From Marine Group I thaumarchaeote (GTDB taxonomy: Archaea > Thermoproteota > Nitrososphaeria > Nitrososphaerales > Nitrosopumilaceae), in assembly GCA_013390745.1 (NCBI GenBank), contig JACASX010000001.1, forward strand, positions 167,675-231,674: 64,000 nt of DNA, in the 5' to 3' direction. Positions within the stretch are counted from its first letter, which is position 1, and every line of letters starts with the position of its first letter. This document shows positions 17,509-25,740 of the stretch, piece after piece. The translations under genes and the position numbers were made by a program. The notes under the pieces were generated by a model, which saw nothing but the letters and a program-made list of their open reading frames with translations, was not told the DNA's origin and made no database searches.

Positions 17509-18807
17509 ACAATTTCAAGACAAAAATCAATTCTTCTTAAGCAGTTCAATGAAACAAGAGCTAGAACACTAAGTCTGGTACAAACACTGGAAAAAGATGA
17601 TTTCATTGTACAAACCGCTCCTTTTATGAGCCCACCAAAATGGCATTTGGGGCATGTTAGCTGGCTTCTTGAAGTTGTTATGAGTAAAACCATAAACGAC
17701 TATGAGTTTTATTCACAGGAATTTAGCGAGTACCTCAATTCTTACTATCATCAATTTGGTGAACCACATGACAAGGATAAGAGAGGGCTGGCAACAAGAC
17801 CAACAATTGATCAAGTCTTTGAGTATTTTCACATGATAACTAACAAGGTTACTAGCATTTTACAGAATGAAATGCTAGATGAAAAAATACAGCAGCTATT
17901 CTTTATGGCAATAAACCACGAATGCCAACATCAAGAGCTTTTAGTGTATGATTTACAACATCTATTGGCAGACAGATATAGACCTCTGACAAAAAATCCT
18001 TTGCCAACACCATCGCTGCAGGAATCTACATCTATCAAAATTAATGGCGGTTTGTATATCATGGGATATCCGGGAGATCAGTTTTGTTATGATATTGAGT
18101 TACCTGAACACAAAGTGTATCTTGATAACTACAAAATTGACTCGTACCCAATTACAAACAAACAATACATGAAATTTGTCGAAGACGGGGGTTATGATGA
18201 TTTCAAATACTGGCTCTCTGATGGTTGGGACAAAATACAAAATGAAAAATGGAATGCTCCAATGTATTGGGAAAAGATTGATGGGCAATGGATGACATGT
18301 AACTTTTTGGGAAAACGAAAGATTAACCCGAATGACCCTGTATGTCATGTTAGTTATTACGAAGCAGCCGCGTATTGCAAATGGGCAAACAAAAGATTAC
18401 CAACTGAGGCAGAATGGGAAAAAGCTGCTTGCTGGAATGAGAAGAAGCAGATAAAAACAATTTTTCCATGGGGTAATGAATCTCCAGATCCTCTACATGC
18501 AAATTTATTAGAATCGTACCTTTGGAATTGTTCTGAAATAGGTGCGTATCCCAATGGTAAAAGCCATTACGGATGTCATCAAATGATTGGAGATGTATGG
18601 GAATGGACATCAACAGAATTCTCTGGTTATCCTAAATTTAAGACAGGATTTTCTGAATACAATGACAAATGGTTTGCAAACCAAAAAGTGTTAAGGGGTG
18701 GTTCATTTGGTACACCATCAATTTCTATCCGCGGAAGTTATAGAAACTTTTTCAGATTAGATGAAAGGTGGCTCTTTTCAGGATTTAGATGCGCTGAATA
18801 TACCTAA
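17503..18807 (+). CDS. egtB: EgtB-like iron-dependent sulfoxide synthase
   Basis: This 434-aa protein has the EgtB layout: an N-terminal DinB-like four-helix domain and a C-terminal FGE-sulfatase (C-type lectin-like) domain. Iron-ligand candidates are H51 (KWHLGHVSW) and the HxxxHxE motif at H139, H143 and E145 (NHECQHQE), matching the three-His facial site of EgtB. The FGE domain ends RGGSFGTPSISIRGSYRN and GFRCAEY. The enzyme joins a sulfur donor to trimethylhistidine in ergothioneine biosynthesis; donor (gamma-glutamylcysteine or cysteine) is not decidable by eye. It faces egtD, overlapping it by 4 nt at the stops. TATA-like AAATATAATATG lies near 17450. Confidence 0.9.
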   Translation: MTTISRQKSILLKQFNETRARTLSLVQTLEKDDFIVQTAPFMSPPKWHLGHVSWLLEVVMSKTINDYEFYSQEFSEYLNSYYHQFGEPHDKDKRGLATRPTIDQVFEYFHMITNKVTSILQNEMLDEKIQQLFFMAINHECQHQELLVYDLQHLLADRYRPLTKNPLPTPSLQESTSIKINGGLYIMGYPGDQFCYDIELPEHKVYLDNYKIDSYPITNKQYMKFVEDGGYDDFKYWLSDGWDKIQNEKWNAPMYWEKIDGQWMTCNFLGKRKINPNDPVCHVSYYEAAAYCKWANKRLPTEAEWEKAACWNEKKQIKTIFPWGNESPDPLHANLLESYLWNCSEIGAYPNGKSHYGCHQMIGDVWEWTSTEFSGYPKFKTGFSEYNDKWFANQKVLRGGSFGTPSISIRGSYRNFFRLDERWLFSGFRCAEYT

Positions 18808-19832
18808 TCGTTTTTTGAAAGCAAAACTAAACAAAAGTACCGCCTCTCATCAAACCATATATCTTTAATTCGAAAACCAGACATTGAAAATATTTCTTTG
18901 ATTTTTGAAATCGTATATTTGTATGAATTTTCTGTATGAATTAATTCATCTTGCTTAATTGGCAATACCATTCCAGCCTTATGAATTTCCACTGTCTGGT
19001 TTTCTAAAGAACGTAAGTATATCTCAACTCTGTTTTTGTATTCGTTATAAAATGCGTGATGTGCAAATTTGTTTATGTTAAAATTACCATCTAACTCTGA
19101 ATTAATTCTTGACAAAACATTAAGATTAAATTTTGCAGTAACACCCTGTGAATCATTATATGCATATTCTAACACTGTTTTATCCTTTACAAGATCCAAA
19201 CCGATTAAAAATAAATCATTTTTCTTCATGGAAGAATTTACTTTTTGTAAAAATATTAGCCCATGCTCATAATCAAAGTTTCCAAAGCTAGAACCTAAAA
19301 ATGCAATTAGGTTTTTCTTATTATCATAATTTTTTATAAATTCTAATCCACTTTCGTAATTATCAATTATACCGGTAATATGCAAATTTTCATAGTCATC
19401 AAGTAATATTGTAGAACTTTCTTTAAGTATCTTGGAAATATCGATGGGAAAATATTCAATATGTTTATGCAACCTTTCTAGAATAGAAAGTAGTATTCTA
19501 GTTTTTTTTGATGATCCACTTCCCAATTCAACTAACCTGAAATCTCCATTCAGATGTGATGGTAGTTTATCATATAGCTGTGTTAATATGCCAATTTCAG
19601 TTCTTGTTAGATAGTATTCTGGTAATTTACATATCTCTTCAAAAAGTTGGGAGCCTTTTTTATCATAGAAAAATTTTGGATGAATTGATTTTTGTTTTTG
19701 AGCTAAACTGGATGATAATTCCTGAGCAAATGTTTTCTGTAATTTATCTCTGGATGGTTCATAGTAACAAAGTCGTTTATCTACAACATATTTTGTGTAT
19801 CCTCGTTTCCTTTGAATAGATTTTAGACTCAT
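18804..19832 (-). CDS. egtD: EgtD histidine N-alpha-methyltransferase
   Basis: SAM-dependent enzyme that trimethylates histidine to hercynine, the first step to ergothioneine. Family blocks: HPKFFYDKKGSQLFEEICKLPEYYLTRTE (visible around base 19600-19680 on the minus strand), LVELGSGSSKKTR for SAM binding, FLGSSFGNFD, and the C-terminal HTENSYKYT loop. From the chosen ATG (MSLKSIQRK) it has 342 aa, near the family norm. An ATG eight codons upstream at 19856 is possible, but the TATA-like CTTTATTTG at about 19858-19866 sits the right distance from 19832 for a leaderless start. Convergent with egtB. Confidence 0.93.
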   Translation of the reverse strand: MSLKSIQRKRGYTKYVVDKRLCYYEPSRDKLQKTFAQELSSSLAQKQKSIHPKFFYDKKGSQLFEEICKLPEYYLTRTEIGILTQLYDKLPSHLNGDFRLVELGSGSSKKTRILLSILERLHKHIEYFPIDISKILKESSTILLDDYENLHITGIIDNYESGLEFIKNYDNKKNLIAFLGSSFGNFDYEHGLIFLQKVNSSMKKNDLFLIGLDLVKDKTVLEYAYNDSQGVTAKFNLNVLSRINSELDGNFNINKFAHHAFYNEYKNRVEIYLRSLENQTVEIHKAGMVLPIKQDELIHTENSYKYTISKIKEIFSMSGFRIKDIWFDERRYFCLVLLSKND

Positions 19833-19924
19833 AAGATGCACCAAAATTTTAACCAAATAAAGTCTTTTTGTAATAATCTAGAATCATTTATTATTTCTTG
19901 ATATACTAGTCAGCCAATAACAAT

Positions 19925-20890
19925 TTGTTGGATGAAATTCTAAGAGTTGAGGGACTATCCAAACAGTTTTCCAAAAAAAATATGTTTAGTTCAAAAACAT
20001 CTGTAGTGAAAGCAGTGGAAGATGTTTCATTTTCTCTGCATAATAACGAAGTACTTGTTATTGCCGGGGAATCAGGTTCAGGCAAAACAACAATAGCCAA
20101 ATTAATTCTTGGAGCGATAACACCAGATTCTGGCAAGGTTATTTTTCAGGGGGAGGAGATTAAAGATGATTCAAAAAGTTTGATGAAGATTAGAATGCAT
20201 TGCCAAATGGTACACCAAGATCCTTATGATTCGATTAACCCTAGAATGAAAGTTAAGGATATTGTTTCTGAACCACTAGAGATCCATAATATTGGTGATG
20301 GTTTAGAAAGAGAAAAGATCGTTTTGGATGCTCTCCGAGAAGTAAAACTTGAGCCGCCTGTAGAAATTGCAAACAAATATCCCCACATGCTTTCAGGTGG
20401 CCAAAGACAGCGAGTGGTTTTAGCAAGAGCATTAGTATTAAGACCAAAAATCATTATTGCTGACGAACCAGTTTCCATGCTGGACGTTTCGATACGTGCC
20501 GAGGTTCTTGATCTAATGAAAAATATCCAGAAAAAGAATAACATTTCGTTTATTTACATAACACATGACCTGGCAACTGCGAGATATTTTGGACAGAGAA
20601 TAATAATTTTGTATCTTGGCAAGATTATGGAGTTTGGATCAATAGATCGAGTTTTACTGGAACCAAGGCATCCTTATACTCAAGCATTAATTGATGCAAT
20701 ATCTGAGCCGGATCCTGATAACTTGTACAAGGAAAAAACAATTCGGATTAATGATCCGCTTGACATAGACTTTTACTCTGGCTGTAGATTTCTTGCTAGA
20801 TGTCCATATGCAATTAAAAAATGTAAGAATGTGCCAATGCTTGAAACTCGTGATGGAAGAAATGTTGCTTGCTTTGTGGATATAGGCTAG
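19925..20890 (+). CDS. Oligopeptide/dipeptide-type ABC transporter ATPase (OppF-like)
   Basis: ATP-binding subunit of 321 aa with Walker A GESGSGKTT, Q-loop MVHQDPYDSINP, signature LSGGQRQR, Walker B IIIADEPVSMLD and the switch His in YITHDLATA. The C-terminal oligopeptide-transporter extension with Cys-containing RFLARCPYAIKKC is present. No permease, binding protein or OppD partner is adjacent, so the partner genes must lie elsewhere. The start is TTG, with a TATA-like GATATACTAG about 20-27 nt upstream. Confidence 0.92.
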   Translation: MLDEILRVEGLSKQFSKKNMFSSKTSVVKAVEDVSFSLHNNEVLVIAGESGSGKTTIAKLILGAITPDSGKVIFQGEEIKDDSKSLMKIRMHCQMVHQDPYDSINPRMKVKDIVSEPLEIHNIGDGLEREKIVLDALREVKLEPPVEIANKYPHMLSGGQRQRVVLARALVLRPKIIIADEPVSMLDVSIRAEVLDLMKNIQKKNNISFIYITHDLATARYFGQRIIILYLGKIMEFGSIDRVLLEPRHPYTQALIDAISEPDPDNLYKEKTIRINDPLDIDFYSGCRFLARCPYAIKKCKNVPMLETRDGRNVACFVDIG

Positions 20891-20936
20891 ATGCTTGTAC
20901 ATTTAATTATAGATAAATTTCAAAGTGTCTGTAATT

Positions 20937-21257
20937 ATGTCTGAAATAGATACGTATAGGATACAACAAATAGTTGACAATGGTAACGCAGTGCAAATCT
21001 CATTAGTTGAGGATGTGCAGACAGAACCACTTTCCCAGAAGCAATTGATCATAGAAAATGTATCTAAAAAATTAGACGAGGAAACAAAAAAGCAAGTTAT
21101 GCCGCTTTTGGATGCTATACTTCAAGCACAGCCTACCATTAGAGTAAAAAGCTATGCTCAAACGAACATTTCAATCACAATGCCAAAAAATCGATATGAA
21201 AAGATGGGAAGACCACAAGTTGGCGATAAATTACAAGTAGATCTAAAAAAGATTTAG
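20937..21257 (+). CDS. Hypothetical protein, small alpha/beta
   Basis: No family recognised. The 106-aa protein starts [17 protein letters not shown]; a GTG four codons upstream (20925) is possible. It has a helical middle ([16 protein letters not shown]) and a beta-strand-rich C-terminus with [19 protein letters not shown], which could be a small beta-barrel like those of KOW or AbrB-type modules, though I cannot confirm this. The TAG stop interlocks with the stop of the following minus-strand gene. Confidence 0.7.
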   Translation: MSEIDTYRIQQIVDNGNAVQISLVEDVQTEPLSQKQLIIENVSKKLDEETKKQVMPLLDAILQAQPTIRVKSYAQTNISITMPKNRYEKMGRPQVGDKLQVDLKKI

Positions 21258-23284
21258 AGTTCTTTTTCTATTTCAGATAAATCAGATAGCGGTAATGAAC
21301 AACTAAAATTTTTACAAACAAACACGTTTGTTTTATCATCATGAAATTTTTTTCCTGAAAAGAATGCGTGTTTTGATAGGAAATCCAAATTATTTTTATC
21401 TCTAACTATAACCATAATTGACTCTGGCAGGAATTTCTTTTGTAATGATGAAATAAGTTCAGAGTTCTTGTCATTAATTACAGTAATTTCTGTAGGCTTT
21501 TGATGATACAAATACAACACGTTAAGTAAATACCCAAATGCAAATGGATTTTCAGCTGCAGCTGTTGCCTGTGCTTCAATAATTTTTTTGGTGATTTCTA
21601 AAAATTGTTTATTTTGAGTGATATGATGAAGTCTGAGCAACACATACGCGGCAACTGAATTCCCAGATGGCATAGAAAGGTCATAATTGCTTTTTGGTCG
21701 TATAATCAATTTTTCATGGTTATCTGATGTGAAAAAAAATCCGTGTGTAGAATCATCCCAAAAATGTGTGATTAGATAATTAGATAGGTTAGTTGCAAAT
21801 AACAAATACATTGGGTCTGAGGTGATTTCAAACATGTCTAGTGATGCGTTTGCCATATTGGTGTAATCATCTAGGTATCCGTTGAGTTTGGGTTCTCCAT
21901 TTTTGAATGTTCTATGCAAGATATGATTTTTCTCAAAATTATTTTCAAAGAAGTCTAATGATTTTTTTGCAACGTCCAGATATTTTGAATTGCCAGTTAT
22001 TCGGTAGCCTGACAGAAAAGCAGAAATCATCAGGCCGTTCCATGAGGTTATAACCTTATCATCTTTTCCAGGTTGTTCCCTTTTGTTTCTAACTTCAAGC
22101 AATTTGTCAGAACATTTTGAAATAATATTCTGTATTTCAGATTCATTCTTTCCAAATTTGAAACCTAATGAAGATGCATTGATGTTATTTGCAAGGATAG
22201 TCTTCCCTTCAAAGTTTCCACCGTCTGTTACATCATAATAAATACAAAATATTTCAGAATCTTCGCCTAAGATTTTTTCAACTTCCTGTTTTTTCCATAC
22301 AAATGTTTGACCTTCTTCCCCATTGGTATCAGCATCCTGTGCGGAAAAAAATGTGCCATCGCTTGATGTCATTTCACGAATGACATAATCAAGGGTTTTT
22401 TTTACAACATTCTCAAAAAAAGGATCTTTGGTAATTTGATAAGCCTCAGAATAAACTATGGGTAGCAGTGCATTATCATATAGCATTTTTTCAAAATGTG
22501 GGACAAGCCATCTTGCATCAGTGGAATAACGATGAAAACCTCCACCAATCTGATCAAAAATTCCACCCTTTGCCATTTTTTTCAAAGTTAACAATGCAAA
22601 TTTTTCAAACTTGGATATTCCAGAAAGTTTTGAGTATCTGAACATGAATGATAAATTAGATGCGTTTGGAAATTTTGGTGCTTGACCAAATCCACCGTAT
22701 GTAGTATCAGCAATTTGTAAAAGATTAATCGCTGCCTCATCAAGTACTGACTTGTCAATTTTAGAAGGTGTGGGAAATTGTTTTAGCTTGTCTAGATTTT
22801 GCATAAAGTTATCAGCTGCCTTTTCAATGTCTTTTGGTTTTTCCTTCCATGATTGTGCTAACTGCCTGCATAAACTTCCAAAACCAGGTCTTCCATACGA
22901 GTCGATGGAAGGAAAATATGTACCGACATAAAATGGTCTTTGTTCAGGAGTAAGAAATACACTTAACGGCCAGCCACCCTGCCCTGTAGACATTTGACAA
23001 ACCTTTTGATAAATATCGTCTAGATCAGGGCGTTCCTCTCTGTCTACTTTGATGTTAACAAAATTCTCATTCATGATTTTTGCGATTTCATTATCTTCAA
23101 ATGATTCATGTGCCATAACATGACACCAATGGCATGAGCTGTATCCTACACTTAGAAAGATTGGCTTGTTTTCTTTTTTTGCTCTACCAAGTGCTTCCTC
23201 ATTCCATGCATACCAATGAACAGGATTTTTGGCATGCTGTAATAGATATGGACTGGTTTCGTTGCCTAGTTTGTTTTCGCTCAT
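21254..23284 (-). CDS. DUF255 thioredoxin-fold / glycoside-hydrolase-like protein (YyaL/SPATA20 family)
   Basis: A 676-aa cytoplasmic protein. The N-terminal thioredoxin-like domain (about 1-165) has the family motif [16 protein letters not shown] with C51-x2-C54, followed by [10 protein letters not shown] and [11 protein letters not shown]. The rest is an (alpha/alpha)6-barrel-like region resembling N-acylglucosamine 2-epimerase and cellulase folds ([21 protein letters not shown] seen near base 22500 and [16 protein letters not shown]). The family is widespread but its reaction is not established. Full length, start ATG ([14 protein letters not shown] is typical). Confidence 0.93.
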   Translation of the reverse strand: MSENKLGNETSPYLLQHAKNPVHWYAWNEEALGRAKKENKPIFLSVGYSSCHWCHVMAHESFEDNEIAKIMNENFVNIKVDREERPDLDDIYQKVCQMSTGQGGWPLSVFLTPEQRPFYVGTYFPSIDSYGRPGFGSLCRQLAQSWKEKPKDIEKAADNFMQNLDKLKQFPTPSKIDKSVLDEAAINLLQIADTTYGGFGQAPKFPNASNLSFMFRYSKLSGISKFEKFALLTLKKMAKGGIFDQIGGGFHRYSTDARWLVPHFEKMLYDNALLPIVYSEAYQITKDPFFENVVKKTLDYVIREMTSSDGTFFSAQDADTNGEEGQTFVWKKQEVEKILGEDSEIFCIYYDVTDGGNFEGKTILANNINASSLGFKFGKNESEIQNIISKCSDKLLEVRNKREQPGKDDKVITSWNGLMISAFLSGYRITGNSKYLDVAKKSLDFFENNFEKNHILHRTFKNGEPKLNGYLDDYTNMANASLDMFEITSDPMYLLFATNLSNYLITHFWDDSTHGFFFTSDNHEKLIIRPKSNYDLSMPSGNSVAAYVLLRLHHITQNKQFLEITKKIIEAQATAAAENPFAFGYLLNVLYLYHQKPTEITVINDKNSELISSLQKKFLPESIMVIVRDKNNLDFLSKHAFFSGKKFHDDKTNVFVCKNFSCSLPLSDLSEIEKEL

Positions 23285-23385
23285 TAAACTTTATGATCAA
23301 ATAAGCTATTTGTATTAAGCTTACACACGCATACAAGCTATTACACATACATACATCTTACATATTACAGGATTCATTCTAAAAC

Positions 23386-23463
23386 ATGGGTCCAGTTGTA
23401 TTCGTAATCATAATAGGAATGTTAGGCTTACTTACAGCTTTCATACTTCATGTAGTGACTTAG
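23386..23463 (+). CDS. 25-aa single-helix membrane peptide
   Basis: An ATG frame encodes MGPVVFVIIIGMLGLLTA and seven more residues ending HVVT, almost entirely hydrophobic with no charge: a single transmembrane helix. It lies 101 bp from the divergent DUF255 gene start, giving room for a promoter. Comparable micro-membrane peptides serve as small subunits of respiratory or transport complexes. Function unknown and translation unproven. Confidence 0.45.
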   Translation: MGPVVFVIIIGMLGLLTAFILHVVT

Positions 23464-23465
23464 AT

Positions 23466-23480
23466 TAGGTTAATTGTATC
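23466..23480 (+). repeat. 15-bp direct repeat, copy 1
   Basis: The 15-mer taggttaattgtatc occurs here, just after the 25-aa peptide, and again exactly at 24351-24365. The two copies bracket the zinc-finger micro-ORFs. Confidence 0.7.
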
Positions 23481-23528
23481 AATCTTATACAGACATACGT
23501 ATTACATAGATTCTTTTGAAGATAGGAT

Positions 23529-23636
23529 ATGGTCAAATGCACATTGTGTAATGAAGAATTTGAAACAGATGAATTATTACAAAAACATATGAGGATATGC
23601 ATCTTCTGCATCGATCAAAAAAATATAGAAAAATGA
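23529..23636 (+). CDS. 35-aa C2HC zinc-finger microprotein
   Basis: The ATG frame encodes 35 residues beginning MVKCTLCNEEFETDELL, followed by QKHMRICIFC. The C-x2-C, then H-x3-C, spacing is that of a C2HC/C2H2 zinc finger, with a further C-x2-C at the end. The TGA stop overlaps by 4 nt the ATG of an 18-codon frame (23633-23689) whose product contains DKEKI. The second tiny frame may be chance. Confidence 0.55.
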   Translation: MVKCTLCNEEFETDELLQKHMRICIFCIDQKNIEK

Positions 23637-23764
23637 CACTAACAGATAAGGAAAAAATCTTACAAGAAGAAGTTTTCAAATCTGACTAAAAACTATGATA
23701 GAAACAATAGCAATTACAATCGGTACAACATAATATTTACGAATTGGGTTAGTTTTATCCATGT

Positions 23765-23800
23765 ATGACTAAAACCAGTCATGCCTATATGATTAGTCAT
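23765..23800. repeat. 8-bp inverted repeat (possible operator)
   Basis: ATGACTAA at 23765-23772 pairs with TTAGTCAT at 23793-23800; a second AGTCAT at 23777-23782 can pair alternatively with the first arm. It lies 53 bp before the zinc-finger start at 23853 and just upstream of its TATA-like box at 23828-23833, so it could be an operator or a hairpin ending the preceding transcript. Confidence 0.45.
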
Positions 23801-23827
23801 ACTCGTCTAAACAATACGGTGGATATG

Positions 23828-23833
23828 TATAAT
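23828..23833 (+). promoter_or_regulatory. TATA-like box before the zinc-finger micro-ORF run
   Basis: TATAAT (context GTATAATG) lies 20-25 nt before the ATG at 23853, the spacing expected for a leaderless archaeal transcript that would cover the micro-ORFs from 23853 to 24324. Confidence 0.4.
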
Positions 23834-23852
23834 GTGATATTTCATACTAGAT

Positions 23853-24002
23853 ATGAAATACATGTGTAAAAGTTGTAAAACGACTTGTAGCAATATTATA
23901 CAACATCTTAAGAAAGTACATGGTTTTTCAGAATCTTACATAAAAAATTCACTCATAACAAACACAAACAGCTACAAAAATTCTTTTGAGGAAATAAAAT
24001 AA
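23853..24002 (+). CDS. 49-aa classic C2H2 zinc-finger microprotein
   Basis: The frame starts MKYMCKSCKTTCSNIIQ and continues HLKKVHGFSES. C5, C8, H18 and H23 give C-x2-C-x9-H-x4-H, the classical C2H2 finger with a hydrophobic core residue pattern. The remainder is polar and Asn/Ser-rich. It begins a close run with frames at 24008-24064 (18 aa), 24066, 24149 and 24292, separated by +5, +1, -4 and -4 nt. Likely a nucleic-acid-binding regulator; target unknown. Confidence 0.6.
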   Translation: MKYMCKSCKTTCSNIIQHLKKVHGFSESYIKNSLITNTNSYKNSFEEIK

Positions 24003-24065
24003 GATAAATGAGTTTTCAGCAGATCAAAAAAGATTATGTAGGCGCTTTACCTAGCAGGATTTAGA

Positions 24066-24152
24066 ATGGGAAATAAAGGTAATACAAAAAGACATTATTG
24101 TAATAAATGTGGATTGAAAAATAACAAATGCAAATGTGAGGAATTGAAATGA
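24066..24152 (+). CDS. 28-aa Cys-rich microprotein
   Basis: The frame encodes MGNKGNTKRHYCNKCGL followed by KNNKCKCEELK. Two C-x2-C / C-x-C pairs form a possible zinc ribbon knuckle. Its TGA overlaps the ATG of the next micro-ORF by 4 nt (ATGA), as in coupled archaeal genes. Confidence 0.5.
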   Translation: MGNKGNTKRHYCNKCGLKNNKCKCEELK

Positions 24153-24295
24153 CAGAGAAACCTAAAGATGTTGAAAAATATTTTGAAAACTCAAAATGTA
24201 AAATGTGTGGAGTTGTAGTCCAACCACATTTTCAGGGCAATACCAAACTCCCAAAAGAAGAACATTTGGCTAAAGAGCATAGTGATTTAGAATGA
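24149..24295 (+). CDS. 48-aa C2H2-like zinc-finger microprotein
   Basis: The frame contains SKCKMCGVVVQPHF and EEHLAKEHSDLE: C17-x2-C20 and H39-x4-H44 form a C2H2-like site with a longer loop. It overlaps the previous micro-ORF by ATGA and ends in another ATGA shared with a 10-codon frame (24292-24324, MNDKEKISES). DKEKI recurs in the tiny frame after the 23529 finger, hinting that finger plus tail is a duplicated unit. Confidence 0.6.
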   Translation: MTEKPKDVEKYFENSKCKMCGVVVQPHFQGNTKLPKEEHLAKEHSDLE

Positions 24296-24350
24296 ACGAT
24301 AAGGAAAAAATCTCAGAATCGTAAACTGAGTTATATCTCGTATAAACAAG

Positions 24351-24365
24351 TAGGTTAATTGTATC
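24351..24365 (+). repeat. 15-bp direct repeat, copy 2
   Basis: Exact second copy of taggttaattgtatc (first at 23466-23480), placed between the end of the micro-ORF run and the convergent 75-aa gene. Confidence 0.7.
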
Positions 24366-24373
24366 TAATCTGA

Positions 24374-24601
24374 TTATTTCCAGATAGCCGCATCGTCACG
24401 TTTGTAAATTTCCACGTTAATATCTGTAAGGAGTTTCTTCTTCCATTTACCTGCCTTTTTTTCATGACTGTAATCCTTCTTTTCCAGCAGCTCTTGTAGC
24501 CGTATAAGCTGTTCAAGGCTGAAATTTTTTAACTTGTTTTTTTCAACCTCGCTCAGAAGCTTTACTCTTTCTTTATCCTCGTCAGTAAGTCGGTAATCCA
24601 T
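24374..24601 (-). CDS. Hypothetical helical protein (75 aa)
   Basis: No family recognised. It starts MDYRLTDEDKERVKLL and is Lys/Glu/Leu-rich; residues about 5-45 could form a two-helix hairpin or short coiled coil (heptad-like EQLIRLQELLEKK). No Cys, signal or membrane segment. Divergent from the alcohol dehydrogenase gene. Confidence 0.65.
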   Translation of the reverse strand: MDYRLTDEDKERVKLLSEVEKNKLKNFSLEQLIRLQELLEKKDYSHEKKAGKWKKKLLTDINVEIYKRDDAAIWK

Positions 24602-24677
24602 TAAAGAAAATAGTTTTAGGCCGATTTTAATTCTTATGTTTGCAAAAATTTAAGAATGAATATCAAAATTGAACACC

Positions 24678-25715
24678 ATGCCTGAAAAGATGCGCGCAAT
24701 GGTTCTTTCAAAACTTGGCCCTGTGGAATCAAACCCGTTAAAGCTTACTGAAATTGATAGGCATGAAATTGCAAACCCAAAAGAAGTTCTGGTAAAGATT
24801 GAGGCATGCGGTGTATGTCATTCACAACTGCATTCGATAGAGGGAGACTGGAAAGATATTGGAATACCACCTACGTTACCAACAGTTCCAGGACATGAAG
24901 TGGTTGGAAAAATAGTAGAGATTGGAAGTAACGTTACAAAATTCAAAGTGGGTGAAAGAGTAGGAATAACTCCTTTACTTGGTTCTTGCTTAGATTGTCA
25001 ATACTGTAATGATGGTAAGGAATATCTTTGTGAAAAAATGGATGTGACTGGAGAATCTCTAAAGGGTGGATATACAGAATACATCACTGTGTCAGAGGAT
25101 TTTGCGACCAAAGTTCCTGATACGATGAAGTCTGAATATGCAGCACCACTATTTTGTGCTGGTATAACAGCTTACAAAGCAGTAAAGGCTGCAGAGCCTA
25201 AAAAGAATAAAAAAATTGCAGTTTTTGGCGTAGGAGGAGTTGGACATATGGCAATACAGTTTGCTAAAATTGAAGGGTGTGAGGTTAGCGGAGTTTCAAG
25301 AAAAGAAAAACATCTTGAAGTAGCAAAAAAACTTGGAGCTGACAATGTATTTGTCTATTCGTCTAATCAAAAACAGTTTCTGCAAGATGTAAATGAAGAA
25401 TATGGATTGTTTGATGCGGCTATTGTTTTCGCACCAGTTGAACAAGTGACAGATACTGCAATCAAATCAATCAAAAAGGGAGGAATTGTAGTTGTTGCTA
25501 CAGTTGGTAATATTCCTAATTTTTTGGCATTTGAAGAAAAAACGGTTAGAGGGACTTTGATAGGTTCACGAAAAGATATGGAAGATGTAATTAAAATTTC
25601 AGATGAACATAAGCTGAAAGTGGTGACAGAATCTTTTCCATTAGAGCAGGCAAATGAAGTTCTGGCGAAACTTAAAAATTCGGAAATAGATGCACGTGCA
25701 GTTCTTATTCCTTAA
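24678..25715 (+). CDS. Zinc-dependent alcohol dehydrogenase family protein
   Basis: Medium-chain dehydrogenase/reductase of 345 aa. The catalytic zinc site shows the Cys in EACGVCHSQLHS and the His in VPGHEVVG. The structural zinc lobe is CLDCQYCNDGKEYLC, and the NAD(P)-binding turn is VFGVGGVGHMAIQFAK. It resembles class adhP/YahK-type alcohol dehydrogenases; the substrate cannot be inferred. I chose the ATG at 24678; a TTG at 24669 is in frame. Confidence 0.92.
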   Translation: MPEKMRAMVLSKLGPVESNPLKLTEIDRHEIANPKEVLVKIEACGVCHSQLHSIEGDWKDIGIPPTLPTVPGHEVVGKIVEIGSNVTKFKVGERVGITPLLGSCLDCQYCNDGKEYLCEKMDVTGESLKGGYTEYITVSEDFATKVPDTMKSEYAAPLFCAGITAYKAVKAAEPKKNKKIAVFGVGGVGHMAIQFAKIEGCEVSGVSRKEKHLEVAKKLGADNVFVYSSNQKQFLQDVNEEYGLFDAAIVFAPVEQVTDTAIKSIKKGGIVVVATVGNIPNFLAFEEKTVRGTLIGSRKDMEDVIKISDEHKLKVVTESFPLEQANEVLAKLKNSEIDARAVLIP

Positions 25716-25740
25716 AATACCTGTTTCAAATCATAAATTC

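Larger units (their letters stand above)
23285..24373. other. 1.1-kb region of micro-ORFs only
   Basis: No ORF above 60 codons is present on either strand. The plus strand carries several very short ATG frames rich in Cys and His, listed separately, plus an inverted repeat and a repeated 15-mer. I see no tRNA-like cloverleaf or CRISPR-like repeat here. Confidence 0.7.
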
